A DNA stretch of 42,868 nucleotides from positions 227,300-270,167 of the forward strand of contig GG704595.1 of the NCBI GenBank assembly GCA_000161775.1, read 5' to 3'. Source of the stretch: Ruegeria lacuscaerulensis ITI-1157. Its GTDB lineage: Bacteria; Pseudomonadota; Alphaproteobacteria; Rhodobacterales; Rhodobacteraceae. The translations under genes were made by a program, and so were the position numbers. The number at the start of each line of letters is the position of its first letter. Within the stretch, counting starts at the first letter, position 1. This document shows, piece after piece, positions 8,722 to 18,346 of the stretch. The notes beneath the pieces are model-generated. The model worked only from the letters and a program-made list of their open reading frames with translations, did not search any database and was not told where the DNA came from.

Positions 8722-11028
8722 TTATCGAGTCTTCATTGCGTTTCTTAGTGCGTCACCCAATGCGCTGTGCTGTGCATTTTTTTCGGATTTTGCGTATTGT
8801 GATTTCTGAGCGCTTGTTTTCTTTCCGCGCGCGTTCTGGCTGTTTGTTTCGCGATCTTGGCGGGGAGAGGCGCCGCCATCCTTGCGCATGCTCAGCCCGA
8901 TCCGCTTGCGCGGCACGTCGACTTCAACCACGCGGACGCGCACGACCTGGCCGGCCTTGACCACCTCGTGCGGGTCTTTCACGAACCGATCGGCCAGTTC
9001 GCTGACATGCACCAAACCGTCCTGATGTACGCCGATATCGACGAAGGCACCAAAGGCAGCGACGTTGGTCACTGTACCTTCTAGAACCATGCCGGGTTTG
9101 AGGTCGGTGATCTCTTCGACGCCCTCCTTGAAACTGGCGGTGACGAAGCTGGGGCGCGGATCTCGGCCGGGCTTTTCCAACTCGGCAAAGATGTCGCGCA
9201 CCGTGGGCAGGCCGAACCGGTCATCCACGAACTGTTCGGCCCGCAGACCGCGCAGCGCACCGTCATTTCCCATGATCTGACGGATGTCGCGGCCGCAGGC
9301 CTGCACGATGCGGCGGGCGACGTCATAGGCCTCGGGGTGGACGGCCGAGGCGTCCAACGGCTCATCCCCGTCGCGGATGCGCAGGAAACCCGCGCATTGC
9401 TCGAAGGCGCGGGGGCCGAGGCGCGCGACCTTCAGCAGATCCTGCCGTGACCGGAACGCGCCGTTCAGGTCGCGATGCGCAACGATGGCTTCGGCCAGAC
9501 CGGGGCCCAGGCCCGAGACATGGGCCAGCAGCGGCGCCGAAGCGGTGTTCAGATCGACGCCCACGGCGTTCACCACGTCTTCGATCACGGCTTCCAGAGA
9601 CTGGCTCAGCCGGTGTTGATCAACGTCGTGTTGATACTGGCCGACGCCGATGCTCTTGGGTTCGATCTTGACCAACTCTGCCAGCGGGTCCTGCAGGCGG
9701 CGGGCGATCGACACCGCCCCACGCAACGAGACATCCAGATCGGGAAACTCGCGCGTCGCCAGTTCCGAGGCGGAATAGACCGAGGCCCCGGCCTCGGACA
9801 CCACGACCTTGGTGGGCGCCTGCACCCCCTTGGGCAGCAGTTTCAGCGTGTCGGTCACCAGCCGCTCGGTCTCGCGGCTGGCGGTGCCGTTGCCGATGGC
9901 GATCAGTTCGACGTTGTGCGTTGCGATCAGGTTCAGGATGGTGGCCTGTGCGCCGCGCAGATCGTTCTTGGGTTGGAACTGATACAGCGTGTCGGTCGCG
10001 ACCAGCTTGCCCGTGGCGTCCACCACCGCGGCCTTGACGCCGGTGCGGATGCCCGGGTCCAGCCCCAGTGTGGGGCGGGGGCCCGCCGGGGCGGCAAACA
10101 ACAAGTCTTTGAGATTGCGCGCAAAAACCTGAATGGCCTCCTCTTGCGCGCGGCTGCGCAGATCGGCCATCAGCTCGACCATCATTGACAGCGACAGTTT
10201 CACCCGCCAGGTCCAGCCCGCAACCTTGCGCAGCCAGACATCGCCCGGCCCGTCGCTGCGGGTCTGCAGATGGGCGGCCACGATCGCCTCGGCCCGCGCT
10301 GCGCCGGTTTCGGGGTCGGGAGCGATGTCCAGCGTCACGATCCCCTCTTTCGAGGCGCGCAGCATCGCCAGCGCCCGGTGCGAGGGCACCTTGGCCCAGG
10401 GCTCAGCATGGTCGAAATAGTCGCTGAACTTGGCGCCTTCCTGTTCCTTGCCCTCGATCACCTTCGAGGTCAGCAGCGCCTCGGCCTGCATGAAGCTGCG
10501 CAGCTCGCCCAGAAGGGTCGCGTTTTCGGTCAGCCGCTCGGTGATGATGTCGCGCGCGCCGTTCAGCGCATCCTTGGTGGTGGGGACGGCCTCGGTCACA
10601 TAGGCCTGGGCCAGCGCCTCGGGGTCAGCGCTGCGGTCGGCCAGGATCGCGTCGGCCAGCGGCTCCAACCCGTTTTCCCGCGCGATCATCGCCTTGGTGC
10701 GGCGCTTGGGTTTGTAGGGCAGGTAGATGTCTTCCAGCTGCGCCTTGGTTTCGGCCTGCGCGATGGATTTGACCAGATCGTCGGTCAGCTTGCCCTGATC
10801 CTTGATCGAGTTCAGAATCGTCTCGCGCCGCGCCTCGAGCTCGCGCAGGTAAGCCAGCCGGTCGGACAGGGTGCGCAGCTGACTGTCGTCCAGCCCGCCC
10901 GTCACCTCTTTGCGATAGCGCGCCACGAAGGGCACGGTGGCGCCTTCGTCCAGCAGCTTGACCGCCGCGTCCACCTGTTCGGGGCGGGCATTGATTTCCG
11001 TGGCGATGGTGCGGGCGATACGGTCCAA
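8722..11028 (-). CDS. tex: Tex, S1-domain RNA-binding transcription accessory protein
   Basis: A 768-residue cytoplasmic Tex protein, close to the usual ~770-785. In order: the helical Tex N-terminal domain ([20 protein letters not shown]), a YqgF/RNase H-like domain ([16 protein letters not shown]), helix-hairpin-helix repeats ([16 protein letters not shown]) and an S1 domain (~residues 645-716, [16 protein letters not shown]), then a basic tail. I chose the TTG at 11028 because AGGAGG (11034-11039) sits 5 nt upstream and because Tex proteins begin close to [12 protein letters not shown]. Upstream residues to 11154 would be read from what looks like the promoter. A core-type gene, convergent with rep and divergent from icd. 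Confidence 0.93.
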   Translation of the reverse strand: MDRIARTIATEINARPEQVDAAVKLLDEGATVPFVARYRKEVTGGLDDSQLRTLSDRLAYLRELEARRETILNSIKDQGKLTDDLVKSIAQAETKAQLEDIYLPYKPKRRTKAMIARENGLEPLADAILADRSADPEALAQAYVTEAVPTTKDALNGARDIITERLTENATLLGELRSFMQAEALLTSKVIEGKEQEGAKFSDYFDHAEPWAKVPSHRALAMLRASKEGIVTLDIAPDPETGAARAEAIVAAHLQTRSDGPGDVWLRKVAGWTWRVKLSLSMMVELMADLRSRAQEEAIQVFARNLKDLLFAAPAGPRPTLGLDPGIRTGVKAAVVDATGKLVATDTLYQFQPKNDLRGAQATILNLIATHNVELIAIGNGTASRETERLVTDTLKLLPKGVQAPTKVVVSEAGASVYSASELATREFPDLDVSLRGAVSIARRLQDPLAELVKIEPKSIGVGQYQHDVDQHRLSQSLEAVIEDVVNAVGVDLNTASAPLLAHVSGLGPGLAEAIVAHRDLNGAFRSRQDLLKVARLGPRAFEQCAGFLRIRDGDEPLDASAVHPEAYDVARRIVQACGRDIRQIMGNDGALRGLRAEQFVDDRFGLPTVRDIFAELEKPGRDPRPSFVTASFKEGVEEITDLKPGMVLEGTVTNVAAFGAFVDIGVHQDGLVHVSELADRFVKDPHEVVKAGQVVRVRVVEVDVPRKRIGLSMRKDGGASPRQDRETNSQNARGKKTSAQKSQYAKSEKNAQHSALGDALRNAMKTR

Positions 11029-11124
11029 CGGGGCCTCCTTGATCTCGGGTTGGAGAACCGTCTTAGCCAGCGCCCGCGCCAAGGGAAAGGCGTCGCGTAT
11101 CGTCGGCGGGCTGAAAATACGGGC

Positions 11125-11154
11125 ATATGCGCGGTTTTGCGCGAACTGGGTCAA
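11125..11154 (-). promoter_or_regulatory. Candidate tex promoter
   Basis: On the minus strand TTGACC (11149-11154) and GCATAT (11125-11130) are separated by 18 nt, resembling -35 and -10 elements. This gives a leader of about 90 nt before the TTG start at 11028. The rest of the tex-icd gap up to 11325 shows no gene. Confidence 0.4.
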
Positions 11155-11325
11155 AATGCGCGTTCAGATGCGATTGATCCCGGGCCTCGGGTGATTTAAG
11201 GGAAGCCCTGTCAAATCAGAGTCACCCCGGAGCGGAACAGCATTCACGCTCCTCGCTCGCCGCGCCACACGCGGCACAACTCTCGGATCGCACGCCCCTG
11301 AAAGGCTCAAAAAAGGTAAGGGAAC

Positions 11326-13539
<2,214 letters not shown>

Positions 13540-13546
13540 ACTGAAT

Positions 13547-13570
13547 GGGCCCACGCCATGGCGTGGGCCC
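13547..13570. terminator. Perfect 24-bp palindrome after icd
   Basis: Arms GGGCCCACGCCA and TGGCGTGGGCCC form an uninterrupted inverted repeat starting 7 bp after the icd stop. No T-tract follows, so it is either a factor-dependent terminator or an RNA 3'-end stabiliser. Confidence 0.55.
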
Positions 13571-13792
13571 GTCGATCAAACTGTCCCGTTCCGGGGTGGT
13601 TGGCCATTGGATTGGAGCATCATTTGCACAGACAAGATGAGCGCCGTATTGCCCAAGGAACTCGAAGATCGGCAGCGCTCTGCTGATTTCTACGGGATTC
13701 CCCCAATATTTTTGCGAGTCGCTCTCTGGTAGTGTGAAGTTAACCTCGGACAAATACCGGTGCGGCCCTTGGGGGCAACATCACTCACTCAG
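13571..13792. other. Gene-poor stretch between icd palindrome and orphan terminator
   Basis: About 220 bp with no supported gene. On the plus strand a 31-codon frame from the ATG at about 13638 reads MSAVLPKELEDRQRS and continues to a stop, but it has no ribosome site. The minus strand has a 74-codon frame overlapping the icd end, also unsupported. The plus-strand terminator that follows makes a small RNA possible. Confidence 0.3.
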
Positions 13793-13828
13793 AAAATGAC
13801 CAGCATTGGGGTGCTGGTCATTTTTTTT
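13793..13828 (+). terminator. Strong intrinsic terminator on plus strand
   Basis: Stem AAAATGACCAGCA / TGCTGGTCATTTT with loop TTGGGG, ending in a run of eight T. It is 250 bp beyond icd and no plus-strand gene intervenes. Confidence 0.75.
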
Positions 13829-13865
13829 GCGGCATCCTGAAGAACGCCCCGCCACGGGGCACCAC

Positions 13866-13895
13866 AAAAAAGGGGCCAGTCTTGCGACCGGCCCC
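13866..13895 (-). terminator. Intrinsic terminator closing the minus-strand signalling block
   Basis: On the minus strand GGGGCCGGTC / GACTGGCCCC (one G-U pair) with a GCAA tetraloop, followed by six T. It starts 22 bp after the stop of the last LysM/solute-binding gene. Confidence 0.85.
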
Positions 13896-13917
13896 AGTTG
13901 TTCGCGCAACCTAGGGA

Positions 13918-15027
13918 TCAGTTGGACGCGGCCATCAGCTTGTCGTTGTGCTCGCGCAGCGAATCCGAAACGATGGCGTACCATTCGCCGGATTCTCGCA
14001 TCTCGTTCAGGCCTTTGTTCAGCATGGCCAGGTATTGCTTGCCGAACGGGTTGCTGCGGTGCGAGATGAACCGCAGAGACGACAGCGTGGTCACGAACGG
14101 ATTCTCGACAAGGTCTTTCTGGTTCAGACCCATTTCAACCATCGTGTCCGAGAACAGCTGAACCTCGAAGGTTGCCACGTCGGCAGTCCCGGTCAGAACA
14201 GCATCCAGGCACTCTCGCGCGGTGATCGGCTGGATCAGGGTGATGGTTTCGCCATTGATCAGGCCTTGTTGTTCCAGATCGTGGATGAACCAACCGTCCA
14301 TGCGGCAGATGGTCGAACCTTTCAGCTCGTCGAAAGTGGTCGCGTTGGCGAACTGGCTATCGGGCAAGGTGTAGAAACCCACCACGATGTCATAGACAGG
14401 GACCGACGCGTCGAACTGCGTACAGCGCACTTCGGTCTCCCATGACCATTCATAGCTGCGGTTGGTACAGTCGGGCATGTTCCAGGCCAACGACACGTCA
14501 AAAGCGCCCAGCGGCAGCAGCGTTTCAAGGTGCGAATTCCAGTCATCCACGAAGCTGACCGAATAGTCGCGCGCGTTTCCGCCACGCTGCAGCGCGGTCG
14601 TGGCCAGCCGCGGAATGATACCGCCGCCGTTCAGCGATTCGTCGGCGAAGGGCGCCCAGCCGTTGCCGGTGACCAGCTTGATCGGCGGCTCATAGACGCT
14701 CGAGCGTTTCACGCTTGCGGCGCGTTGCTCCTCTGCGGCGATGATTTCCTGTGCACTGCGGCCGTTCGGCAGGCTGCCGTCTTCACAGGGCAGGGCCAGC
14801 ACGATTCCCGGCTCCAGCGAATTCGGGTTGGTGATGACGTTCCGGTTTGCGTTGAAGATCGGCTGGTAGTTCGATGTGCCGTAGGCCGCAATGGCGATGG
14901 TCGCCATCGTGTCACCGTCCTGAACCGTATAGTTCGAGCAGGCCTCCTGCGCGGCGGCGGCGCCGGCGCTGAGGGCCGTTACGGCCGCGGCAACCGCCAG
15001 CAGCTTCTTCAGATTGATTTCAAACAT
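13918..15027 (-). CDS. Secreted LysM + family-3-like solute-binding protein (1)
   Basis: A 369-residue periplasmic protein. A signal peptide (MFEINLKKLLAVAAAV..., cleavage near AAA|QEAC at ~26) is followed by a LysM-type domain (~28-80) starting EACSNYTVQDGDTMATIA and ending LALPCED. After it comes a periplasmic-binding fold (from ~115; LVTGNGWAPFADESL, then FISHRSNPFGKQYL). The LysM could bind peptidoglycan and the second domain a small ligand. No permease or ATPase accompanies it, so a sensor role is more likely than transport. Cysteines bracketing the LysM and in the binding domain are shared with its upstream paralogue. Start at 15027 has GGAGG 8 nt upstream. Last gene before the terminator; 45 bp separate it from the previous gene. 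Confidence 0.8.
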   Translation of the reverse strand: MFEINLKKLLAVAAAVTALSAGAAAAQEACSNYTVQDGDTMATIAIAAYGTSNYQPIFNANRNVITNPNSLEPGIVLALPCEDGSLPNGRSAQEIIAAEEQRAASVKRSSVYEPPIKLVTGNGWAPFADESLNGGGIIPRLATTALQRGGNARDYSVSFVDDWNSHLETLLPLGAFDVSLAWNMPDCTNRSYEWSWETEVRCTQFDASVPVYDIVVGFYTLPDSQFANATTFDELKGSTICRMDGWFIHDLEQQGLINGETITLIQPITARECLDAVLTGTADVATFEVQLFSDTMVEMGLNQKDLVENPFVTTLSSLRFISHRSNPFGKQYLAMLNKGLNEMRESGEWYAIVSDSLREHNDKLMAASN

Positions 15028-15072
15028 GTCCACTTCCTCCAGACTGTTGAGTTGTCGGGCCTGTCCAGGGCC

Positions 15073-16335
15073 TTATCCGTTTTCCAGTTGATAACGCAGG
15101 GCGGTTGAGACGATGTCGCGCCATTCGCCCGATTGCTGCATGATCGCCAAACCCTGGTTGAGCGTCTCGAGGATCGCTTCGCCATCCGGGTTGTCCTTGT
15201 GGGTCATGACGTTGAGAGACTTGATCGCCGCCAGGTTGGGGTTTTCGATGATCTTGTGCTCATAGCCCAGCCGGCTGATGGCTTCGTCGGCCAGGTGCGC
15301 CTCGATGGCGACGATGTCGGCGCTGCCATCCATGACTGCGTGAAAACAGTCATCCGGGTCAACCGGGCGCATGAGGGTGATCGCGGGCTCATAGAGGCCC
15401 ACCGCATCCATGTGCGAGGTCGACCAGCCCTCGGGGCGGCAGATCGTGGTGCCCGCGAAATCGGCATAGCTGAGCGAGGTTTCATACCCCGAGCCATCCT
15501 TGGCCAGAAACGTGTCGACCACCTCGTAGAACGGGTTCGAGAAATTGTAGGTCTCGCACCGATTCCGGTCGCTTTCCGAGAGCGCCTCGGGCGTTTCGCA
15601 GTTGGGGCGCGACCAGGGGAAGGTGGCGTCGAAGGCGAGGGTCGGCATCAGCAGGTCCAGATGCGCGGACCAGTCATTGACGAACTGGATCTTGTAGGCC
15701 TGTTCGGGCGCAGCCCGCAGGAACGCGGTTTCGACCAGATGCGTGTACAGCCCGCGATAGGGCAGGGACTCGTCGGTGAAGGGCGCATAGTTGCCGCCGG
15801 TGATCAGCAGCAGCTGACGGTCGCGGATGGCCGGGCGTTCGGCCATGCCGGCGTCGCGGATCAGTGCGGCGGCTTCGGCGCGGGCGGCTTCGATCTCTTG
15901 TTTCGCGGCCGTTTTGGCGGCAATCACCGCCTCTTCGCTGGCCTTTTTGGCTTCGGCCTCGGCTGCGGCGACGCGGGCCTCGGCCTCGGCGATGGCCTTG
16001 GCGGCGCGCTCTTCGGCGGCCTTGACCAGTTCGGCGGCCATCTCGGCGGCCATGCGCTCGGCCTCGGTTTCAGGCTGGGGTGCGGCCCGGCCGACATCTT
16101 CGAGACAGGGCAACTTGAGGATGTCGCCGACGCGGATGATGTTCGGGTTCTGGCCGATCACGTCGCGGTTGGCGTCATAGATGATGCGGAAGTCTTCGGT
16201 TGCATAGACTTCGATCGCCAGTGCCCGCAGGCTGTCGCCGCGCTGGATCTCGTAGTCCGAGCAGGCCTCTTGCGCCGAGGCTGCTCCTGCGGCTGCCGCA
16301 AGGGCCAGGCTGGATATGAGGAGTGTCTTTTTCAT
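15073..16335 (-). CDS. Secreted LysM + coiled-coil + solute-binding protein (2)
   Basis: A 420-residue periplasmic protein, paralogous to the next gene. Signal peptide MKKTLLISSLALAAAAGAASA, LysM-type domain (~23-76; EACSDYEIQRGDSLRALA to LKLPCLE), a long Ala/Glu-rich coiled coil (~86-160) absent from the paralogue, then a family-3-like binding domain (~175-418; LLITGGNYAPFTDESL, MTHKDNPDGEAI). The cysteine pattern matches: one pair flanks the LysM, another is in PNCETPE...RNRCETY, plus TTICRPEGW and PDDCFHAVM. The coiled coil may set a distance across the periplasm or allow oligomers. It lies 22 bp after the PP2C gene, on the same strand as kinase, FHA and phosphatase, suggesting it feeds a signal to them. 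Confidence 0.8.
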   Translation of the reverse strand: MKKTLLISSLALAAAAGAASAQEACSDYEIQRGDSLRALAIEVYATEDFRIIYDANRDVIGQNPNIIRVGDILKLPCLEDVGRAAPQPETEAERMAAEMAAELVKAAEERAAKAIAEAEARVAAAEAEAKKASEEAVIAAKTAAKQEIEAARAEAAALIRDAGMAERPAIRDRQLLLITGGNYAPFTDESLPYRGLYTHLVETAFLRAAPEQAYKIQFVNDWSAHLDLLMPTLAFDATFPWSRPNCETPEALSESDRNRCETYNFSNPFYEVVDTFLAKDGSGYETSLSYADFAGTTICRPEGWSTSHMDAVGLYEPAITLMRPVDPDDCFHAVMDGSADIVAIEAHLADEAISRLGYEHKIIENPNLAAIKSLNVMTHKDNPDGEAILETLNQGLAIMQQSGEWRDIVSTALRYQLENG

Positions 16336-16357
16336 GGGTCCTGTTGGGTTGCTCTTG

Positions 16358-17143
16358 TTATTGTCCGGTCGCTTTCACGACGGCGATCGAAGTGTTGTCC
16401 TGGTCGGGATCGGCCTTGGCGATCAGGGCTTGCAGAAGGCTGTCGGCGATGTCCTGCGATGGGGCGTCGGCATTGTCCTGCAGGATCGCGCGGATCTCGG
16501 CGTTGGTCAGGTATTGCAGCCCGTCGCTGCCCAGTACCACGATGTCGTCGTGGGCAAGTTCGAGCGCCTGTTCGGGGCAGTCCACCTTGGGGATCGCAGC
16601 GCCCATGATGACCGAGGTCAACTGGTTGCGGTCCGGGTGATCCCGGCCTTCGGCCGCAGACAGATGACCCTGCGCGACCCGGGCGTCGATTTCGGGCGCC
16701 ATCGAATGATCTTCGTTGATCTGGGTCAGCACGCCGTCCCGGAACAGGTACAGCGGGCTGTCACCGATCGAGATCCAGAACAGGCGGTTGCGCAGCAGCA
16801 GGACGCCCAGAAGGGTGGACCCCATATTGAAGCCTGCCGGCTGCTCTTCGCCGTAGCCCGCGACCGCCGCGTTGGCCTGCATCGCCGCCATCGGCAGGGC
16901 ATCCAGCAGGGCGCTTTCGCTGGGCTCGGGGCTTTCCAGAACGGTGTCCAGAACCGCGCACCAGGCCTTGATCACCAGATCCGAGGCCACTTCGCCCGCG
17001 GCATGGCCACCCATGCCGTCGGCAACCACGACATACCCGGCCTTGGCTGCGTCAAAGACCCGCGCCGCGATCGCGTCTTCCTGCGTCTCGCGCCGACCCT
17101 GGTCCAGGATCAGCGCAATGTCATATGACGGTGTCGCCAGCAT
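16358..17143 (-). CDS. PP2C-family Ser/Thr protein phosphatase
   Basis: A 261-residue phosphatase of the PPM/PP2C family with the complete metal-binding set. E22-D23 lie in RRETQEDA, D42-G43 in VVADGMGGHAAGEVAS, S206-D207-G208 in LGSDGL and D247/N250 in DQDNTSI; SIGDSPLYLF is at 125-133. It is cytosolic, with no signal peptide or membrane segment. It should reverse phosphorylation by the neighbouring kinase. Its ATG is 3 bp after the FHA stop codon, so the two are very likely co-translated. The kinase-FHA-PP2C set is known from type VI secretion and other signalling loci, but no secretion genes are present here. Confidence 0.93.
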   Translation of the reverse strand: MLATPSYDIALILDQGRRETQEDAIAARVFDAAKAGYVVVADGMGGHAAGEVASDLVIKAWCAVLDTVLESPEPSESALLDALPMAAMQANAAVAGYGEEQPAGFNMGSTLLGVLLLRNRLFWISIGDSPLYLFRDGVLTQINEDHSMAPEIDARVAQGHLSAAEGRDHPDRNQLTSVIMGAAIPKVDCPEQALELAHDDIVVLGSDGLQYLTNAEIRAILQDNADAPSQDIADSLLQALIAKADPDQDNTSIAVVKATGQ

Positions 17144-17146
17144 CCG

Positions 17147-18142
17147 TTACGCATCCCGCCAGTCGAAGTTTTCGTCGCAGAAGGCAACGAACCGGATCGA
17201 GGTTTCGCTGATGCGGATCAGGTCGCCGCTGGCCAGGGGCACGGTGCTGAGGACCGGCTTGCCGTTCAGGCGCACCAGATTGGCCTTGCCGCCATGGCCC
17301 AGGTAACACTTCCGGTCTTCAGGGTCATAGGCGATGTATGCGTGGTTCGACCGCGAAATGCCGGTGTCGCCAAAATCCAGCTGAATCGCCTGGTCGTCGT
17401 TGCGACCGATCTGCATCAGACCTTCCTTCAAGGTGATGCTGGCGCCGCGTCCGGGGCCGCCGGTCACCACCAGCCAGCCGACCGGGAAGGTTTCGGCAGC
17501 GGTCTCGGCCTTGCGGATCGGTTCGGTGGTTTCAATCAGCTCCTGTACATGCGTGTCGGGGCGTTCAAAGCCCAGGAAGGTGGTCTTGACCCGCGATCGG
17601 CGGTCCACGACCGGAGCTTCGGCGGCGGGCGTTTCGTTCTCAGGTTCGACTTCGGGTTTGGCGATCTCTGCCGCCGTCGCCTCGGGGGGTTCCGGCACAA
17701 CCGAAGTGGGGGAAACCGGCTCGACCGGGTCTTCTGCTGCCGGAGTTTCCGACGCTGGCGCGACGGCCTCCGTGACAGATACCTCCACCGCGTCGCTGCT
17801 GATTTCGGCTTCGACGGGCGCGACATGCAGCGTGACGATCTGCTGGTCTGCGTTTGCGTCCGCTTCGGACACTTCCGGCTGGGTTTCCGGCGCCGGCTCG
17901 ATGTCGGCCGTTTGCTCGAATTCGGGCATCTGGTCTTCGGGGATCAGCTCGTCGCTGTCGTCGTAGGTATCAGTATTCAGGCTGCCGCCCCCCAGCACCT
18001 GGCGCAGTGCGTTGAAGTCGGCAATCGGCTGCGGCTGTTCCTCGGCAGATGCAGCCGGGGTTTCGGCCTCGTTGGTTTCGGCTTCCTTGGTCTTGCCGGC
18101 ACCCTCGAGAAGCCGGCTGAGTGGGCTTTTGTATTTGAACAT
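17147..18142 (-). CDS. FHA-domain phosphothreonine-reader protein
   Basis: A 331-residue cytosolic protein. Residues ~1-215 are acidic and low-complexity (Glu/Pro/Ala-rich), probably disordered, with a short conserved-looking N-terminus MFKYKSPLSRLLEGAGK. Residues ~219-322 form an FHA domain: MQIGRNDDQAIQLDFGDTG, then ISRSNHAYIAYDP and VRLNGKPV, with the Arg and Ser-Arg-Ser-Asn-His positions that contact phosphothreonine. Threonines in the tail could be kinase targets read by its own or another FHA. I start at 18142 because upstream codons encode no domain; the ribosome site (AAAGGTG) is modest. It lies 205 bp after the kinase and 3 bp before the phosphatase. Confidence 0.9.
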   Translation of the reverse strand: MFKYKSPLSRLLEGAGKTKEAETNEAETPAASAEEQPQPIADFNALRQVLGGGSLNTDTYDDSDELIPEDQMPEFEQTADIEPAPETQPEVSEADANADQQIVTLHVAPVEAEISSDAVEVSVTEAVAPASETPAAEDPVEPVSPTSVVPEPPEATAAEIAKPEVEPENETPAAEAPVVDRRSRVKTTFLGFERPDTHVQELIETTEPIRKAETAAETFPVGWLVVTGGPGRGASITLKEGLMQIGRNDDQAIQLDFGDTGISRSNHAYIAYDPEDRKCYLGHGGKANLVRLNGKPVLSTVPLASGDLIRISETSIRFVAFCDENFDWRDA

Positions 18143-18346
18143 GGTGTCGACACCTTTTTCTTTTGTTGCGGGCGCTGGTCCCGCGGGGCTGCTGTTCACC
18201 TCTGCACTTGGGGCAGGGGCCATTGTTGAACTAGAAAACCAGTGCAACTCGTGGCTGTCCGCTTCGGGCCGGGCCGGATTGCGCGACGGAATACCTGCCG
18301 CTCTTGGTAAATTCGACCTGCGGACGACTTGTCAGTTGTCGGTTCC

